Made by a program: the position numbers and the translations under genes | Notes under the pieces: model-generated | Told to the model about the DNA's origin: nothing | The model's database searches: none | What the model saw: the letters and a program-made list of their open reading frames with translations, nothing else | In this document: positions 46,680 to 57,641 of the stretch, one piece after another | Numbering within the stretch: position 1 is the stretch's first letter | Layout of the letters: each line of letters starts with the position of its first letter | From: Taxillus chinensis | Lineage: Eukaryota > Streptophyta > Magnoliopsida > Santalales > Loranthaceae | DNA: 64,000 nt | Reading direction: 5' to 3' | Assembly (NCBI GenBank): GCA_023512835.1 | Contig: CM042085.1 | Location: forward strand, 41,378,189 to 41,442,188

Positions 46680-47660
46680 GTGAGGCGAGTCGGGCTGGGC
46701 CGGTGTTGGACCGGTGGGGTGCCATTACCCACGGGTTGGCAGCCACGACCTTTCTTGAGGAGGGTAAGGTGGAAAAGAGGGTGTGGCCTTTGTTGTGGAC
46801 CAATTTCGGGATGTTTTTCTGAGCGGTTGAGGAGTTTGCCACCTAAGAGGAGTGTGGAGTTCACCGTCGAGTTGGTGCCGGGGACAGGTCCAATTTCCCA
46901 AGTAGCGTATCGTATGGGGCCAGCCAGGGCGAGGGAGCTTCGAGGCAAATCGAGGAGTTGGTGGGCCAGGGGTATATCGGACCAAGTACCTCACCTTGGG
47001 GTGCTCCGGTGCTCTTTGCTAAGAAGGGTGATGGCACGCCGTCTCTGCATCGACTACGGGAAGGTGAATTCGATGGTGTGAAGAACAAGTACCCGTTGCC
47101 TCGGATAGATGACTGTTTGACCAATTGAGTGGGGCCCGTGGTTTTCCAAGATAGATTTACGGTCGGGGTATCACCGGCTCGGGGTTAGGGAGGAGGACAT
47201 CCCTAAGACGGCTTTCGGTGCGGGTATGGGCATTATGAGTGGGTAGTGATGCCTTTCGGGCTCACTAATGCGCCAGCGTGTTCATGCATTTGATGAACCA
47301 AGTCTTTGCCCCATACTTAGACTCGTTCGTGGTGGTGTTTATCGACGACATCTTGGTGTATTCCAAGACCGAGAGGGAGCACGTGGAGCACTTGGCAACG
47401 GTGTTGCAAACCTTGAGGGACCGGCGAGTGTTCTTAAGTTTAGCAAGTGTGAGTTTTGGCTGCAAGGAGGTTCACTTTCTTGGCCATGTGGTGTCGGTGA
47501 GGGGTTAGGGTGGACCCGGCCAAGATTGAGGCCGTGGCATCGTGGGCAAGGCCAGCCAACGTTTTTGAGATCCGTAGTTTTCTTGGCTTGGCGAGGTCTT
47601 ATCGTCGTTTTGTAGAGGGGTTCTCCCGTTTGGCGGCTCTATGACGGCGTTGACTCGGAA
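46680..47660 (+). pseudogene. Reverse transcriptase of B4
   Basis: [20 protein letters not shown] (about 46830-46885), [12 protein letters not shown], then [20 protein letters not shown] with the catalytic FIDD at 47338-47361, HFLGHVVSV (about 47470) and a SFLGLA-type segment near 47580. Breaks near 46950, 47050, 47270 and 47505. Confidence 0.88.
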
Positions 47661-47699
47661 GGGCGTGAAGTTTGAGTGGACGGACAAGTGCCGGCGGCG

Positions 47700-48160
47700 T
47701 TTGAGACTCTCGAAACCCGTTTGACCACTTCTGTGTTGAGGTTGCCTCGGGAGGATATTCCATATGAAGTGTCTTGTGATGCGTCCGGGGTTGGTTTGGG
47801 GTGTGTGCTTATGCGGGGGCACGGTGTGGTAGCTTATGGGTCGAGGCGGTGAAGCCTCGTGAGCGAGAATTATCCTACTCATGACCTTGAGTTAGCGGCT
47901 GTTATCTTCGCCCTGAAGAGTTGGCAGCACTACCTCTTGGGGGAAAAGTTTGTGGTGTTCTCGGATCACAAGAGCCTTGATACATCTTTACTCGAGAAGG
48001 ACTTGAATTTGAGGCAAAGGAGATGGGTGGAGTATTTGCGGACCTTTGATTTTACTCTTGCCTATACCCCGGGCAAGGGTAATGTTGTGGGCGATGCATT
48101 GGCGAGAAAAGGGAAAGGCGAGGGTGGCCGTGAGGGAGTGGAAGGCGATGGAGCGATTGG
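47700..48160 (+). pseudogene. RNase H of B4
   Basis: A first-Asp segment (CDASGVGLGCVL) is near 47780. From 47859: [31 protein letters not shown] and YTPGKGNVVGDALARKGKG, the canonical end. The second half is one open frame. Confidence 0.88.
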
Positions 48161-48329
48161 CGACGTTGCGGTACGGCTTGTTGTTCGTGATGGTGGGACG
48201 GTCCTGCGTCCTTTGGTGGTAGTGCCTGAGTTGTACCAGCGCGTCCGGGAGGAACAGTGGGTGACATTGAGTGTGAGGTTCTCCGTGCCCGTATTGAGGC
48301 TGGGGAGCTATCCAGGGACTGGACGGAGG

Positions 48330-49660
48330 GTCCGAGCATGAGTTGTCATTTCGGGGGCGGTTGGTAGTAGCTTCTTCCCTCGGGGATGAGGTGATGAGGG
48401 AGTTTCACCAATCTAGGGTTCTTTGTGCATCCGGGGGGTACGAAGATGTACCATGCGCTTCGTGGACATTTTTGGTGGCCTGGGATGAAACGCGATGTGG
48501 CTGCCTTTGTTTCGCGGTGCCTCACGTGTCGGCGGTGAAGGTGGGCATCGGCGGCCGGCGGGCATGTTACGACCCTTGCCCGTAGCGGAGTGGAAGTGGG
48601 ACCATATCGCGATGGACTTTGTGGTGGTCTTCCACCCACCACCAGGGAGGAAGGACATGATTTGGGTGATTGTGGATCGACTCACAAAGTCGGCCCATTT
48701 TCTTGTTGTTCGCGAGCGGGACTCCATTGGGACCTTGAGTCGGTGTACATGCACGAGATTGTGAGGCGCATGGGGTACCATCATCGGTTGTCTCGGACCG
48801 GGATTCGAGGTTCACTTCCCGTTTTGGGCCGGTTTGCGGGAAGCTATGGGAACCAAGCTTCACTTGAGTCAGACCTTTCACCCTGAGACGGACGGTCGGG
48901 CCAGCGGACGAATCGGACCATGGAGGACATGTTACGGGCTGTGTGTTAGATTTCGGGGTTCGTGGGCAACTCACCTTCCTTTGGTGGAGTTTGCCTACAA
49001 CAATTATCGAGGCATCCATTGGGATGGCTCCTTTTGAGGCGTTGTACGGACGGCCGTGTCGATCACCTTTGTGTTGGGTGAGGTAGGAGAGGCAGCCCTC
49101 TTGGGGCCACGATTGGTTCAAGAGGCTGCGAGAAGGTCAAGTTGATTCGTCGGCGTTTGTTGTCGGCTCGAGTCGCAGAAATCTTATGCGGATCAGCGGC
49201 GGCGACCTTTGGAGTTTTACGTTGGTGATCATGTGTTTCTTCGTGTCTCTCCACGCCGTGGACATCGACGGTTTGGGCGAGGTTCCAAGCTATCTCCGCG
49301 GTTTATTGGCCCTTTTGAGATTACGGATCGTGTAGGGCACGTAGCCTCACGGTTAGCGTTACCACCACGGTGAGTCGAGTGCATAACGTGTTTCACGTGT
49401 CCCGATTGAGGAAGTATCACCCCGACCCCACTCGTGTGATTGATTGGGGGACGTTGGACATTGAGGATGACATGTCCGTCATTGAGGCCCTATCCGTATC
49501 CTAGATCGGCAAGAGAAACTTTTGCGTGGTCGTCTTTATTCCTTTGGTTCGCGTGCTTGTGGCAGCACCGTGGCATTGAGGAGGAGACATGGGAACGGGG
49601 AGTCCGTGATGCGGGAGCGGCACCCGGACTTGTTCGAGGACGAGCAATCTTAAGCGTGGG
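48330..49660 (+). pseudogene. Integrase and chromodomain-like tail of B4
   Basis: REFHQSRVLCASGGYEDV carries the zinc-binding start (48395-48450). VAEWKWDHIAMDFVVVF has the first Asp; [20 protein letters not shown] follows. The second Asp region (48795-48840) and the Glu region with AFHPETDG-like text (48870-48920) are frameshifted. HLPLVEFAYNNYRG is at 48975-49015. The tail has WQHRGIEEETWER (49560-49605) and ends just before 49655. Multiple 1-base breaks. Confidence 0.85.
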
Positions 49661-49664
49661 AGGT
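49633..49664 (+). other. First stop/PPT-like module of B4
   Basis: TTCGAGGACGAGCAATCTTA then AGCGTGGGAGG at the pol stop; a second, better module is at 49950-49980. Confidence 0.7.
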
Positions 49665-49949
49665 GGCTGTTGGCCAAGGGATAGTGATGTTTCCTTGTGA
49701 TGTGTTTTCTTGTATTAGTTGATGTATTTGTATTGTCTTTTAAAGACATGTGTTCTTATTTGTGATGTGCTTTGAAATGTGTATTCGTGCCATGTGGACA
49801 TGTGTTCCGTGCATTATTGTGGTTATGGATTATGGTGGTACTATTATGTCTTTGTTGTCTTGTGTGTGGTGTATGACCCATTTGGGTGTTGTGGCTTGCC
49901 GGGTGGCAAATGGGTAGTTTGTGGTTGTTTTCCTCGTATGTCATTTCTT

Positions 49950-49980
49950 TTCGAGGACGAAAAGTCTTAAGGGGAGAGGA
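49950..49980 (+). other. Polypurine tract of B4
   Basis: TTCGAGGACGAAAAGTCTTA then AGGGGAGAGGA, directly before the 3' LTR. Confidence 0.85.
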
Positions 49981-51824
49981 TGTAAGGACCCGTACCTTGA
50001 GTTAGTCGGTTTTGCCTCCGAGTAGAGTTTTTCTAGATTTTGACCTAGTAGTTGGACTCCAATGAATTCACGTGCAAAAGGAAAGATGCTTAGAATGATG
50101 TCCTCTATCTACCACGAAGTTTCGGACCAAATGGACATGTATGTGAGGTGCACGTGATATGGGTCCAATTCACGTGCAAGTGTAATTGTCTTCCAAATGA
50201 TGCAAGGAGGCTAGGGGTGAAGTTTGAGAGCATTTGGAGTTCATATGGAGTTGCACGTGAATTCCCAATTCACGTGCAAATTGGCGTGCGACCATATTTT
50301 TGCATGGTTCCCTTGGTTTTGGCATTCTAAGGAACTTTCTCCAAAGGACCATGTTGAAATTCCGATTATTTTGGTGTGTATGGATGCGGAAAGGTTGTAG
50401 CTTGTGTAATCAAAACTACGTCGTTTTGATCCTGGGTTTACTTAATCAAAACTACGTCGTTTTGATGTGAATGGTGTCTATATAAGGAGGGCTTGAGTTT
50501 GAGTTTAGGGTTCTTGTGTTCCTTTGTGCCATTCTGCCTGAGAGAGAGAGAGCTAGAGAGAGAGAGGGAAGGGGAGTTCTTTGGTTCTTTGCGGGAGCAT
50601 CCGGCGTGGGGAGGACAGCGTTTGGCGCGGGAGCAAAGGAAGAGGCTTGCTTTAAGGTAGGGGTTCTGTTCTCCTTAAGTCCTTCTCTGTCCTAGGGTTC
50701 CGGGCAGATTTACGGTTTATAAGCTGTTATATATAAATATGTAATCCATATAGGTGTGATCTCTATATGGATGTTGGCCTCGAGTGGCGTTTTGATGTGA
50801 TTCCATGGAATACATGCTATATGTTTGGTGAAATGCACGTGTGAGTATTCTTGTGTGTATATGCACTGCCAAGTGTTTGAAATTATGCTGTGAGGTTGCA
50901 TGTTATGTCTTTGAGGTAAAACTTGTGAGGCGTGCATGTTATGTGTTTGAGGTAAAGCTGTGAGGTTGTGCATGTTATGTGCTTGCGAAATGCTGTGAGG
51001 CCACGCACGTCCGGTGTGTTAGATTATGTCTGTGTGCTGGGTTTATGAGCTTGTGGATATATGCATGCTAAGTGTTCGATGTTATTCTGTGTGGCTAAGC
51101 ATACTAAGTGTTTGATGTTATGCTGTATGGCCATGTGTGCTTTGCGTGTTTGCTTGTACACCCGGTGGTGTGGAAGCCGGGACTGTTTTGTGGAACCCGG
51201 TGGTGTGGAACCCGGGGCCGGCTGTTTTGTGGAACCCGGTGGGCTGTGGAAGCCGGGACTGTTTTGTGGAACCCGGTGGGTGTGGAAGCCGGGACCGTTT
51301 TGTGGAACCCGGTGGTTGTGGAAGCCCAGGGAGTGTTTATGTACCAGCCCATGTATGATTGTGTTTCTTTGTCATGGCCCGTAACTATATCCTGGTGGAA
51401 TAATTGTATCACGACACGGCACTTGTACACAAGGCATGTAGATATCGGGTGCATGGGATGGGTTGGGGGAGACATGATCCCTGCTAGGTGTGGTTGCTCA
51501 CCCCTCCTACCATGTTGTTTTCTTTACGAGGAACCTACAGGCGTTAGGTGGGAACACCAAGGTGGAAGACCTTATTTACTTTCTTGTTTATGTTATGTAA
51601 TTTGTGTTATGTAATTTTGTTGAGGCCTTGTAACCCCGGTGGGGAGATTCCGTAATAAAGTTTGAAACATAATAAAGGCATGTGGTTTGAATTTAATAAT
51701 TATGTGATTTTGGTCTCCGAAAATAAAATGTGAAGTGTATGTTGTATCCTACCCCTTTGCCCTCCGTGTGGGTAAAAGGGGAGTCACGTACCGGTTTCCT
51801 CGGGTTGGAAATCCGGGCGTGACA
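49981..51824 (+). repeat. 3' LTR of B4 (1844 bp)
   Basis: Pairs with 42630-44491. Promoter copy: G-box at 50069, palindrome 50251-50279, ACGT near-palindromes 50409-50430 and 50445-50466, TATATAAGG 50479-50487. Ends GGGCGTGACA at 51824 against TATAA. Confidence 0.95.
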
Positions 51825-51898
51825 TATAAACCAATTTTTTTTTTGGGTTTTGGGTTTGGTGTTTTTTGTGGGTGATTTGGTCCGGGTGGGTTTTTGTT

Positions 51899-51978
<80 letters not shown>

Positions 51979-52235
51979 GGTTTTTCTAATTTGGGTTGTA
52001 ATAAACATTTAGCCTTTGAAATGAAATAAAATGAGGTGTTGTTATTCAATTTGTGTTTGTGTGCATGGTTTGGGAGCGGAGCATGCCCCTTGGCATGTTG
52101 GCCTGATTATGCGGGTTTGGGACAGCACCGTGCTAGAGGTCCTTTTAAGGTGCTTGCACCAACCCCTTGTCCCTTCGGGTGCGGGCATGGGCGATCACTA
52201 CTCCTTTTCCGGTGGAAGGAAATTGGGGCGTGACA
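51825..52235 (+). repeat. 5' LTR of B3, second part
   Basis: Resumes with the TATAA copy and ends GGGGCGTGACA at 52235. Bases 51833-51980 are T- and G-rich and do not follow the matching stretch of the 3' LTR (59180-59340); from 51985 on (GGGTTGTAATAAACATT) they match again. Confidence 0.88.
51900..51975. repeat. 76-base T homopolymer
   Basis: An unbroken run of T in the 5' LTR of B3, absent from its 3' LTR and from B2. Either a collapsed or expanded low-quality stretch of the assembly or a real expansion. Lysine-only frames across it are not genes. Confidence 0.9.
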
Positions 52236-52238
52236 ATA

Positions 52239-52250
52239 TGGTATCAGAGC
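52239..52250 (+). other. Primer-binding site of B3
   Basis: TGGTATCAGAGC, exact initiator tRNA-Met site, three bases from the LTR. Confidence 0.92.
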
Positions 52251-52681
52251 GATAGTTCATGGTCTAGTGGACCTAGGATAGTGGGGAGGCCTGGTCGCCT
52301 CGAGACTCTTAGGAGCGGTATAGGACACGCCGATCAACGTGGTCCTATCTGGTTTTCCGGGGTGTACTCGGGGGGTAGTTAGACCAAGGGGTAGGGCACT
52401 TGCATTTGGGTTGAGGGTGCATACATGCGTTGGCATTAGGGCACTAGTTTAATTTCGTATGAGTATTGTGATTGGACATGCTATGTTCGCTTGAAACTTG
52501 TTCTTTGTGAAATTCGGTGATTTTCGTGAGACTTGTTGCTATGAATAGGCTTCTGTGTGTACTTCGTGACTTTCTGTGTGTTTAAATGTAAGATGTTGCT
52601 TGAGTACCTCATGGCCCATGGGGATGAGGGTGTGGAGAGCTTGAGGAAGCTGATCCTAGTTTGGTTTAAATTATGTAGACG

Positions 52682-54050
52682 ATGCCTCCTAGGAGAGTAA
52701 CCCGAGCTACTCCAGATTGTAGAAGATGAATCTTATGCCCGTCTTGGAGAGGGAAGAGGGACGGCGTGTGAGGGCGATGATCCCCTGGAGCGGATCATGG
52801 CCCAAGTCCAGGCCCCTAAGTGAGACGTGCGAGCATGCGTGAGGACCTCGGGGGAGAGATCCTAAACGAGGTGCGTCGGAGATGATGGCACGACGAGCGG
52901 TGCCACCCTCTCCACCCCGTGAGGCGGAACCTCCGTGTAGCCGGGAAGTGCCGGTGAGGCGGGAAGAGGGAGACGTGTTGACACGCTTCCGAAAGGAACA
53001 TCCACCAAGGTTCAAGGGAGGAGCCGAACCTCTAGGAGCGGAGAGCACTGGCTGCGGCGGATCGAGCATGTGTTCTCCTTTCTTCGACCCCGGGAGGAAG
53101 ACAAAGTGAGACTAGCAGTCCGGCGGTTGGAGGAGGAAGCCTTGGAATGGTGGCTTAGCATCTCGGGAAGCCGGGACATGGAGACCATGGCCTGGAACGA
53201 GTTCCTCCAGTGTTCCATGAGGAGTTCTTTCCAGAGTCATTGCGGTGGCGAAGCGGGAGGAGTTCGACAGCTGAAGCAGGATCGCGCTCGATGGCAGTAT
53301 GAGCGAGATTTCCGAGGGCTGAGTCGGTTTGCTCCGAGAAGCAATATCGGGGAGGACACGAAGGCCCATAAGTTTACCATGGGTCTCAAACCTGCCCTGA
53401 AGCAAAGGGTGGAGATCTTTGCTGCCGGAAGACTGTCTTGAAGTCGTGGACACCGCCAAGATTGTTGAGAGAGGATTAGAGGGGGGAAGAACGGGCTCAC
53501 CAGGAGCGGATGGGGGCAAAGCGCGCGCGACAAGCACGGTGATACCCAGGGCGAAGGTTGAGCCGGGGAGTGGGACTTTTCCTAAGGATGGGGCCAAGCT
53601 TGATGGCTCCGCCCAGATCCCGTTACCTTGGAGGACAGGGAGTTTTCTTGGGAACTTCCCAAGCGGGTGTACTGTTGTGGCCTGTCCGGGCACGTCAAAC
53701 GTGAGTGCCCCAACGGCACTTGACGTGTCATAGCTTGTGGGAAGGTGGGACACATCGGCAAGGTGTGTTTCGACAAGGGGAGCAACCGGGGAGCTGGAAG
53801 CTTAAAGACAAGGGAGCAAGGGTGGGACCCAATTTCGGCGCGACCCTAAGCCCGACACATTCGTGGCAGGCCGGTCGGTGGTTCCGGTCACACTAGGCCG
53901 CGGGGGAGAGGCAACCACAAGGAGGATCGGAGGGGCGTCCCGGTGGACTGCAGGCAGAGAGCAAAGGGAAGGCAAGTGAGGCTAGTGGTGGGGCAGGCCA
54001 AAGCAGGGTGTTCGCGGCTTACCTCGGCACCACTGAAATGGAGGAATTAC
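52682..54050 (+). pseudogene. Gag of B3
   Basis: Starts MPPRRVTRAT at 52682, as in B4, and hits a stop at about 52727. Core in the frame at 53070-53441: FSFLRPREEDKVRLAVRRLE, ALEWWLSISGSRD, YERDFRGLSRFAPR, AHKFTMGLKPALKQRVEIF. The zinc-knuckle region near 53670-53790 is frameshifted (CGLSGHVK and KVGHIGKVCF words in different frames). More complete core than in B4. Confidence 0.85.
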
Positions 54051-54099
54051 CATCACCCTCCGAGGAAGGTGGAGCTGGACCTTCGGTGGTTCGAGGTAC

Positions 54100-54450
54100 T
54101 ATTTTAATATCCCACTGTTGTTCTTTGCATTGTTTGATACGGAGCTTCGTGCTCCACTGATTGCTAAGTCCTTGGTGGAGAGCCTTGGACTTGATTGTGT
54201 GGAGGGTGATAGACCTCGAGGGTCGAGTCCCCAATGGGAGGAGTGGAGTTGATCCACCAATGTGTCGAGAGTGTGCGCTTACGATAGGAGAGGTTGACCT
54301 CTCATTTGATTTGTATGTAATGCCCATGAGGACCTTTAGTTTGATTACGGGGATGGATTGGTTGATGGCCTTTCGGGCTAAGATTGGTTGTTATAGGCGG
54401 CAGTATCGTTTACTACACCCATGGGATCTTCCCTACCCTAGTGGGTGAAT
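54100..54450 (+). pseudogene. Aspartic protease of B3, active site broken
   Basis: LFDT at about 54130-54141 is followed by an indel that removes the Gly of DTG. C-terminal segment LYVMPMRTFSLITGMDWLMA (54313-54372) is intact. Inactive as it stands. Confidence 0.8.
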
Positions 54451-54589
54451 GGGATAGGGATCTTGGGAGAGGCCGGACCGACGAGGGAGCTATGGGGCAA
54501 TATTACCCATAGGCTTGCCACCCAACCTTTGAGGAGGAAGGTAACTTAGAGAAAAGGGTGTGGCCAGATGTAGTCGAGAATTTCCAGGA

Positions 54590-55500
54590 TGTCTTTCTGG
54601 GGAGTTGTTGAGTTGCCTCCACGAGGTGTCGAGTTCACGATTAGCTGTTGCCGGGGGTGGGACCCATCTCACAAGTAGCATACCGGATGGGACCGCCGAG
54701 TTGCGGGAGCTTCGAGGCGGATAAAGGAACCGGGAGATAAAGGTTTTATCCGTCCTAGTACCTCACCTTGGGGTGCACCGGTCTTGTTTGCTTAAGAGGC
54801 GAGATGGTTCGTTGCGACTTTGCATTGATTATCGGAAAGGCCGATCAAGTAGCGGTAAAGAACAAGTACCCTTTGCCGCGGATTGATGACTTATTCGACC
54901 AGTGAGTGGAGCACGATGGTTCTCAAAAATCGATCTGCGTTCGGGATATCATCAATTGAGGGTCGGGAGCGAAGACATCCCTAAGACGGCGTTCGGGTGC
55001 GGTACGGACACTATGAGTGGCTAGTGATGCCTTTTGGGCTCACGAACGCACCTCTTTGTGTTCATGCATCTAATGAATCAGGTGTTTGCCCCATACTTGG
55101 ATTCCTTCGTGGTGGTATTCATTGACGACATCCTTGTGTACTCCAAAACCCAAGCTGAGCATGAGGAGCACTTGGCCGTGGTGCTTTGCGGGTACTACGA
55201 GATCATCACTTGTATGCTAAATTTAGCCAGGTGTGACTTCGGATGCGAGGGTGCATTTTCTTGGGCATGTAGTATCCGCCGAAGGAGTTAGAGTGGACCC
55301 AACCAAGATTGAGTCCGTAGCATCTTGGAAGAGGCCCACAAATGTTTTTGAGATCCGGAGTTTCTTGGGTCAGCGGGGGTATTACCGGCGTTTTGTGGAA
55401 GGATTTTCTCGGTTGGCGGCGCCCATGACAGCTCTTACACGGAAGGGAGCCAAATTCGAGTGGACGGACAAGTGCCGGCGAGCATTCGAGGGAGTTGAAG
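54590..55500 (+). pseudogene. Reverse transcriptase of B3
   Basis: Palm segments near 54770-55020 are frameshifted ([12 protein letters not shown] text near 54815). [20 protein letters not shown] gives the catalytic FIDD at 55118-55140. From 55233: [50 protein letters not shown]. Confidence 0.9.
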
Positions 55501-55529
55501 ACTCGCGACTACTTTGCCGGTGTTGAGCC

Positions 55530-55900
55530 TACCGCAGGAGGGAGTGCCATTCGAGGTGTATTGTGATGCGTCTCGCGTTGGGTCGGGTGTGTTCGATGCA
55601 GAACGCCAAGTCATAGCATATGGCTCGCGACAGTGAAGTCCCATGAGCAAAACTACCCAACACACGACCTGAGTTAGCAGCGGTTATTTTTGCCCTGAAG
55701 TCTTGGCGACATTACTTTTGGGAGAGAAGTTTGTGGTATATACGACCACAAAGCCTACGATATATCTTCACCCGGAGGGACTAAATTTGCGCCAACGGAG
55801 GTGGGTCGAGTACCTGCAAATGTTTGACTTCACACTCTCCTACCACGGAAGGGAAATTTAGTAGCCGACGCGCCAAGTAGGAAAGGGAAAAGCCGAGGTT
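55530..55900 (+). pseudogene. RNase H of B3
   Basis: [11 protein letters not shown] at about 55540, then KNYPTHDL-type and LKSW-type segments (55650-55720), GEKFVVY-like text and an ADAPS/RK end near 55870, in at least three frames because of 1-base deletions. Confidence 0.78.
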
Positions 55901-56159
55901 TCCATGAGAGAATGGAAAATGATGGAGCGAGTTGGCGATCATGGTGCGGCCTGCTTTTCGGCGGTGAGGGAGCTATCCTGTGTCCTCTCACCGTGATACA
56001 GAGTTGTATCGAGCGTGTCCGTGAGGGGACGTTAGGCGACGTGGACTGTGAGGTGATCCGGGCCCAGATAGAGGCTGGGGAGCCGTCGAGGACCGGACGA
56101 AGGAGTTGAGCATGAGCTGAAATTTCGGGCGTCCGATAGTACCACCTCCCCTTGCGTGA

Positions 56160-57425
56160 GGATGTCTGGGGAGTTTCATCATTCCCGTTTGGCTGTACAT
56201 CCGGGAGGAACTAAGATGTATCATGCCGTTCGCGCATGATTCGGTGGCCGGGACCGAAACGGAGTGTAGCGAGTTTGTTTCAGGTGCCTTACACATCGGC
56301 AAGTGAAGGCGAACACCAACGACCCACTGGTCAATTGCGACCTTTACGTTGGGCGAGTGGAAGTGGGAGCATATTACCATGGACTTCGTGACAGGGCTTC
56401 CTACCACTTCCGGGAGGAAGGACATGATTTGGGTCATAGTGGACCGCTTGACTAAGTCAGCCCATTTCTTGGCAATTCGAGAGCGCGACTCTATCGGCAC
56501 GTTAAGCCGGTTGTATGTTGATGAGATTGTCCGCTTGCACGGAGTGCCCTTGTCTATTGTTTCAGACAGGGATGCGCGGTTTACATCCGGTTTGGGGAGG
56601 TCTGCGAGGAAGCATTGGGAACCCGACTTAATTTGAGTACCGCATTCCATCCCGAGGCCGATGGTCAGTCCGAGAGGACCATTCAAACATTGGAAGACTT
56701 GTTGAGGGCTTGTGTACTTGATTTTGGAGGATCATGGGCTTCCCACCTTCCTCTGGTGGAGTTTGCCTATAATAACGATTACTGATCTTCGATTGGGATG
56801 GCCCCGTTTGAGGCATTGTATGGCCGTCCGTGTCGGTCTCCATTATGTTGGGCGAGAGGCGGAGAGGCGGCTTTGTTAGGACCTCAATTGGTCCAGGGAG
56901 GCTACGGCAAAGTTCGGTGATTCGGCAACGCCTTCTTACGGCTCGGAAGCAGTGAAGTCTTATGCGGATCGCCGACGCCGACCGTTGGAGTTTTTGGTGG
57001 GGGACCACGTATTCCTTCGTGTTTCTCCACCAAGAGGGCATAAGAGATTTGGGGCCGGGTCCAAGTTGTCCCCTCGGTACATTGGACCGTTCGAGATTTT
57101 GAGCAGAGTTGGACTGGTTGCTTATAGGTTGGCGTTACCACCTCGTTTGAGCGAGTTCATAATGTTTTCCATGTATCCCGGTTGCGGAAATATCATCCAG
57201 ATCCCACCCACGTGCTAGATTGGGGTACCCTGGATCTTGGAGAGGATGTGTACGTTGTCGAGACACCCATTCGTATTGTCGATAAGCGCGACAAGCGCTG
57301 CGAGGTAAGACTATTCCGTTGGTTCGGGTGTTGTGGCAACACCGAGGGCTGGAAGGAAGAGACCTGGGAGCGTGAGACGCGAGATGCGTGCTCATTATCT
57401 GATCCGTTCGAGGACCAACAACTCT
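56160..57425 (+). pseudogene. Integrase and chromodomain-like tail of B3
   Basis: Zinc-binding start AVHPGGTKMYHAVR (56195-56235). Core from 56349: [20 protein letters not shown] (first Asp), [17 protein letters not shown] (second Asp, about 56568); the Glu region [18 protein letters not shown] (56650-56700) is in another frame. LPLVEFAYNN is followed by a stop near 56785. C-terminal ADRRRRPLEFLVGDHVFLRV (56960-57020). The tail has EGWKEETWERE, ending near the stop at 57425. Confidence 0.9.
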
Positions 57426-57610
57426 GAAGGAGGGGAGGAGGGCAAGCGTCAAACTTGACATAATCGGTACTTGCCCAACTAGTTATGACCATGTAGAGTG
57501 TATAAATGTGTGAAATAATTTGTGATTTGTTGTGTATGAATTTGTGCTTTAGAGGGTGTTAGAGGCCTATGCTTTGGTTGTGATTGTTTTCTTTCATTCC
57601 ACCTTTTCTT

Positions 57611-57641
57611 TTCGAGGACGAAAAGTCTTAAGGGGAGAGGA
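57611..57641 (+). other. Polypurine tract of B3
   Basis: TTCGAGGACGAAAAGTCTTA then AGGGGAGAGGA before the 3' LTR. An earlier, weaker module follows pol at 57407-57440. Confidence 0.85.

Larger units (their letters stand above)
42630..51824 (+). mobile_element. Element B4: gypsy chromovirus, complete ends, innermost
   Basis: 9195 bp, target duplication TATAA (42625-42629 and 51825-51829), two LTRs of 1862 and 1844 bp, PBS, PPT and a 5.5-kb interior with gag-pol. It is the youngest insertion by nesting. The LTRs are very similar apart from 1-3-base indels. Coding frames are broken by many small indels although nearly all motifs are readable. Confidence 0.93.

Noticed and set aside
51693..52049. 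Poly-lysine open frames
   Set aside because: They come from the 76-base T run read on the minus strand.
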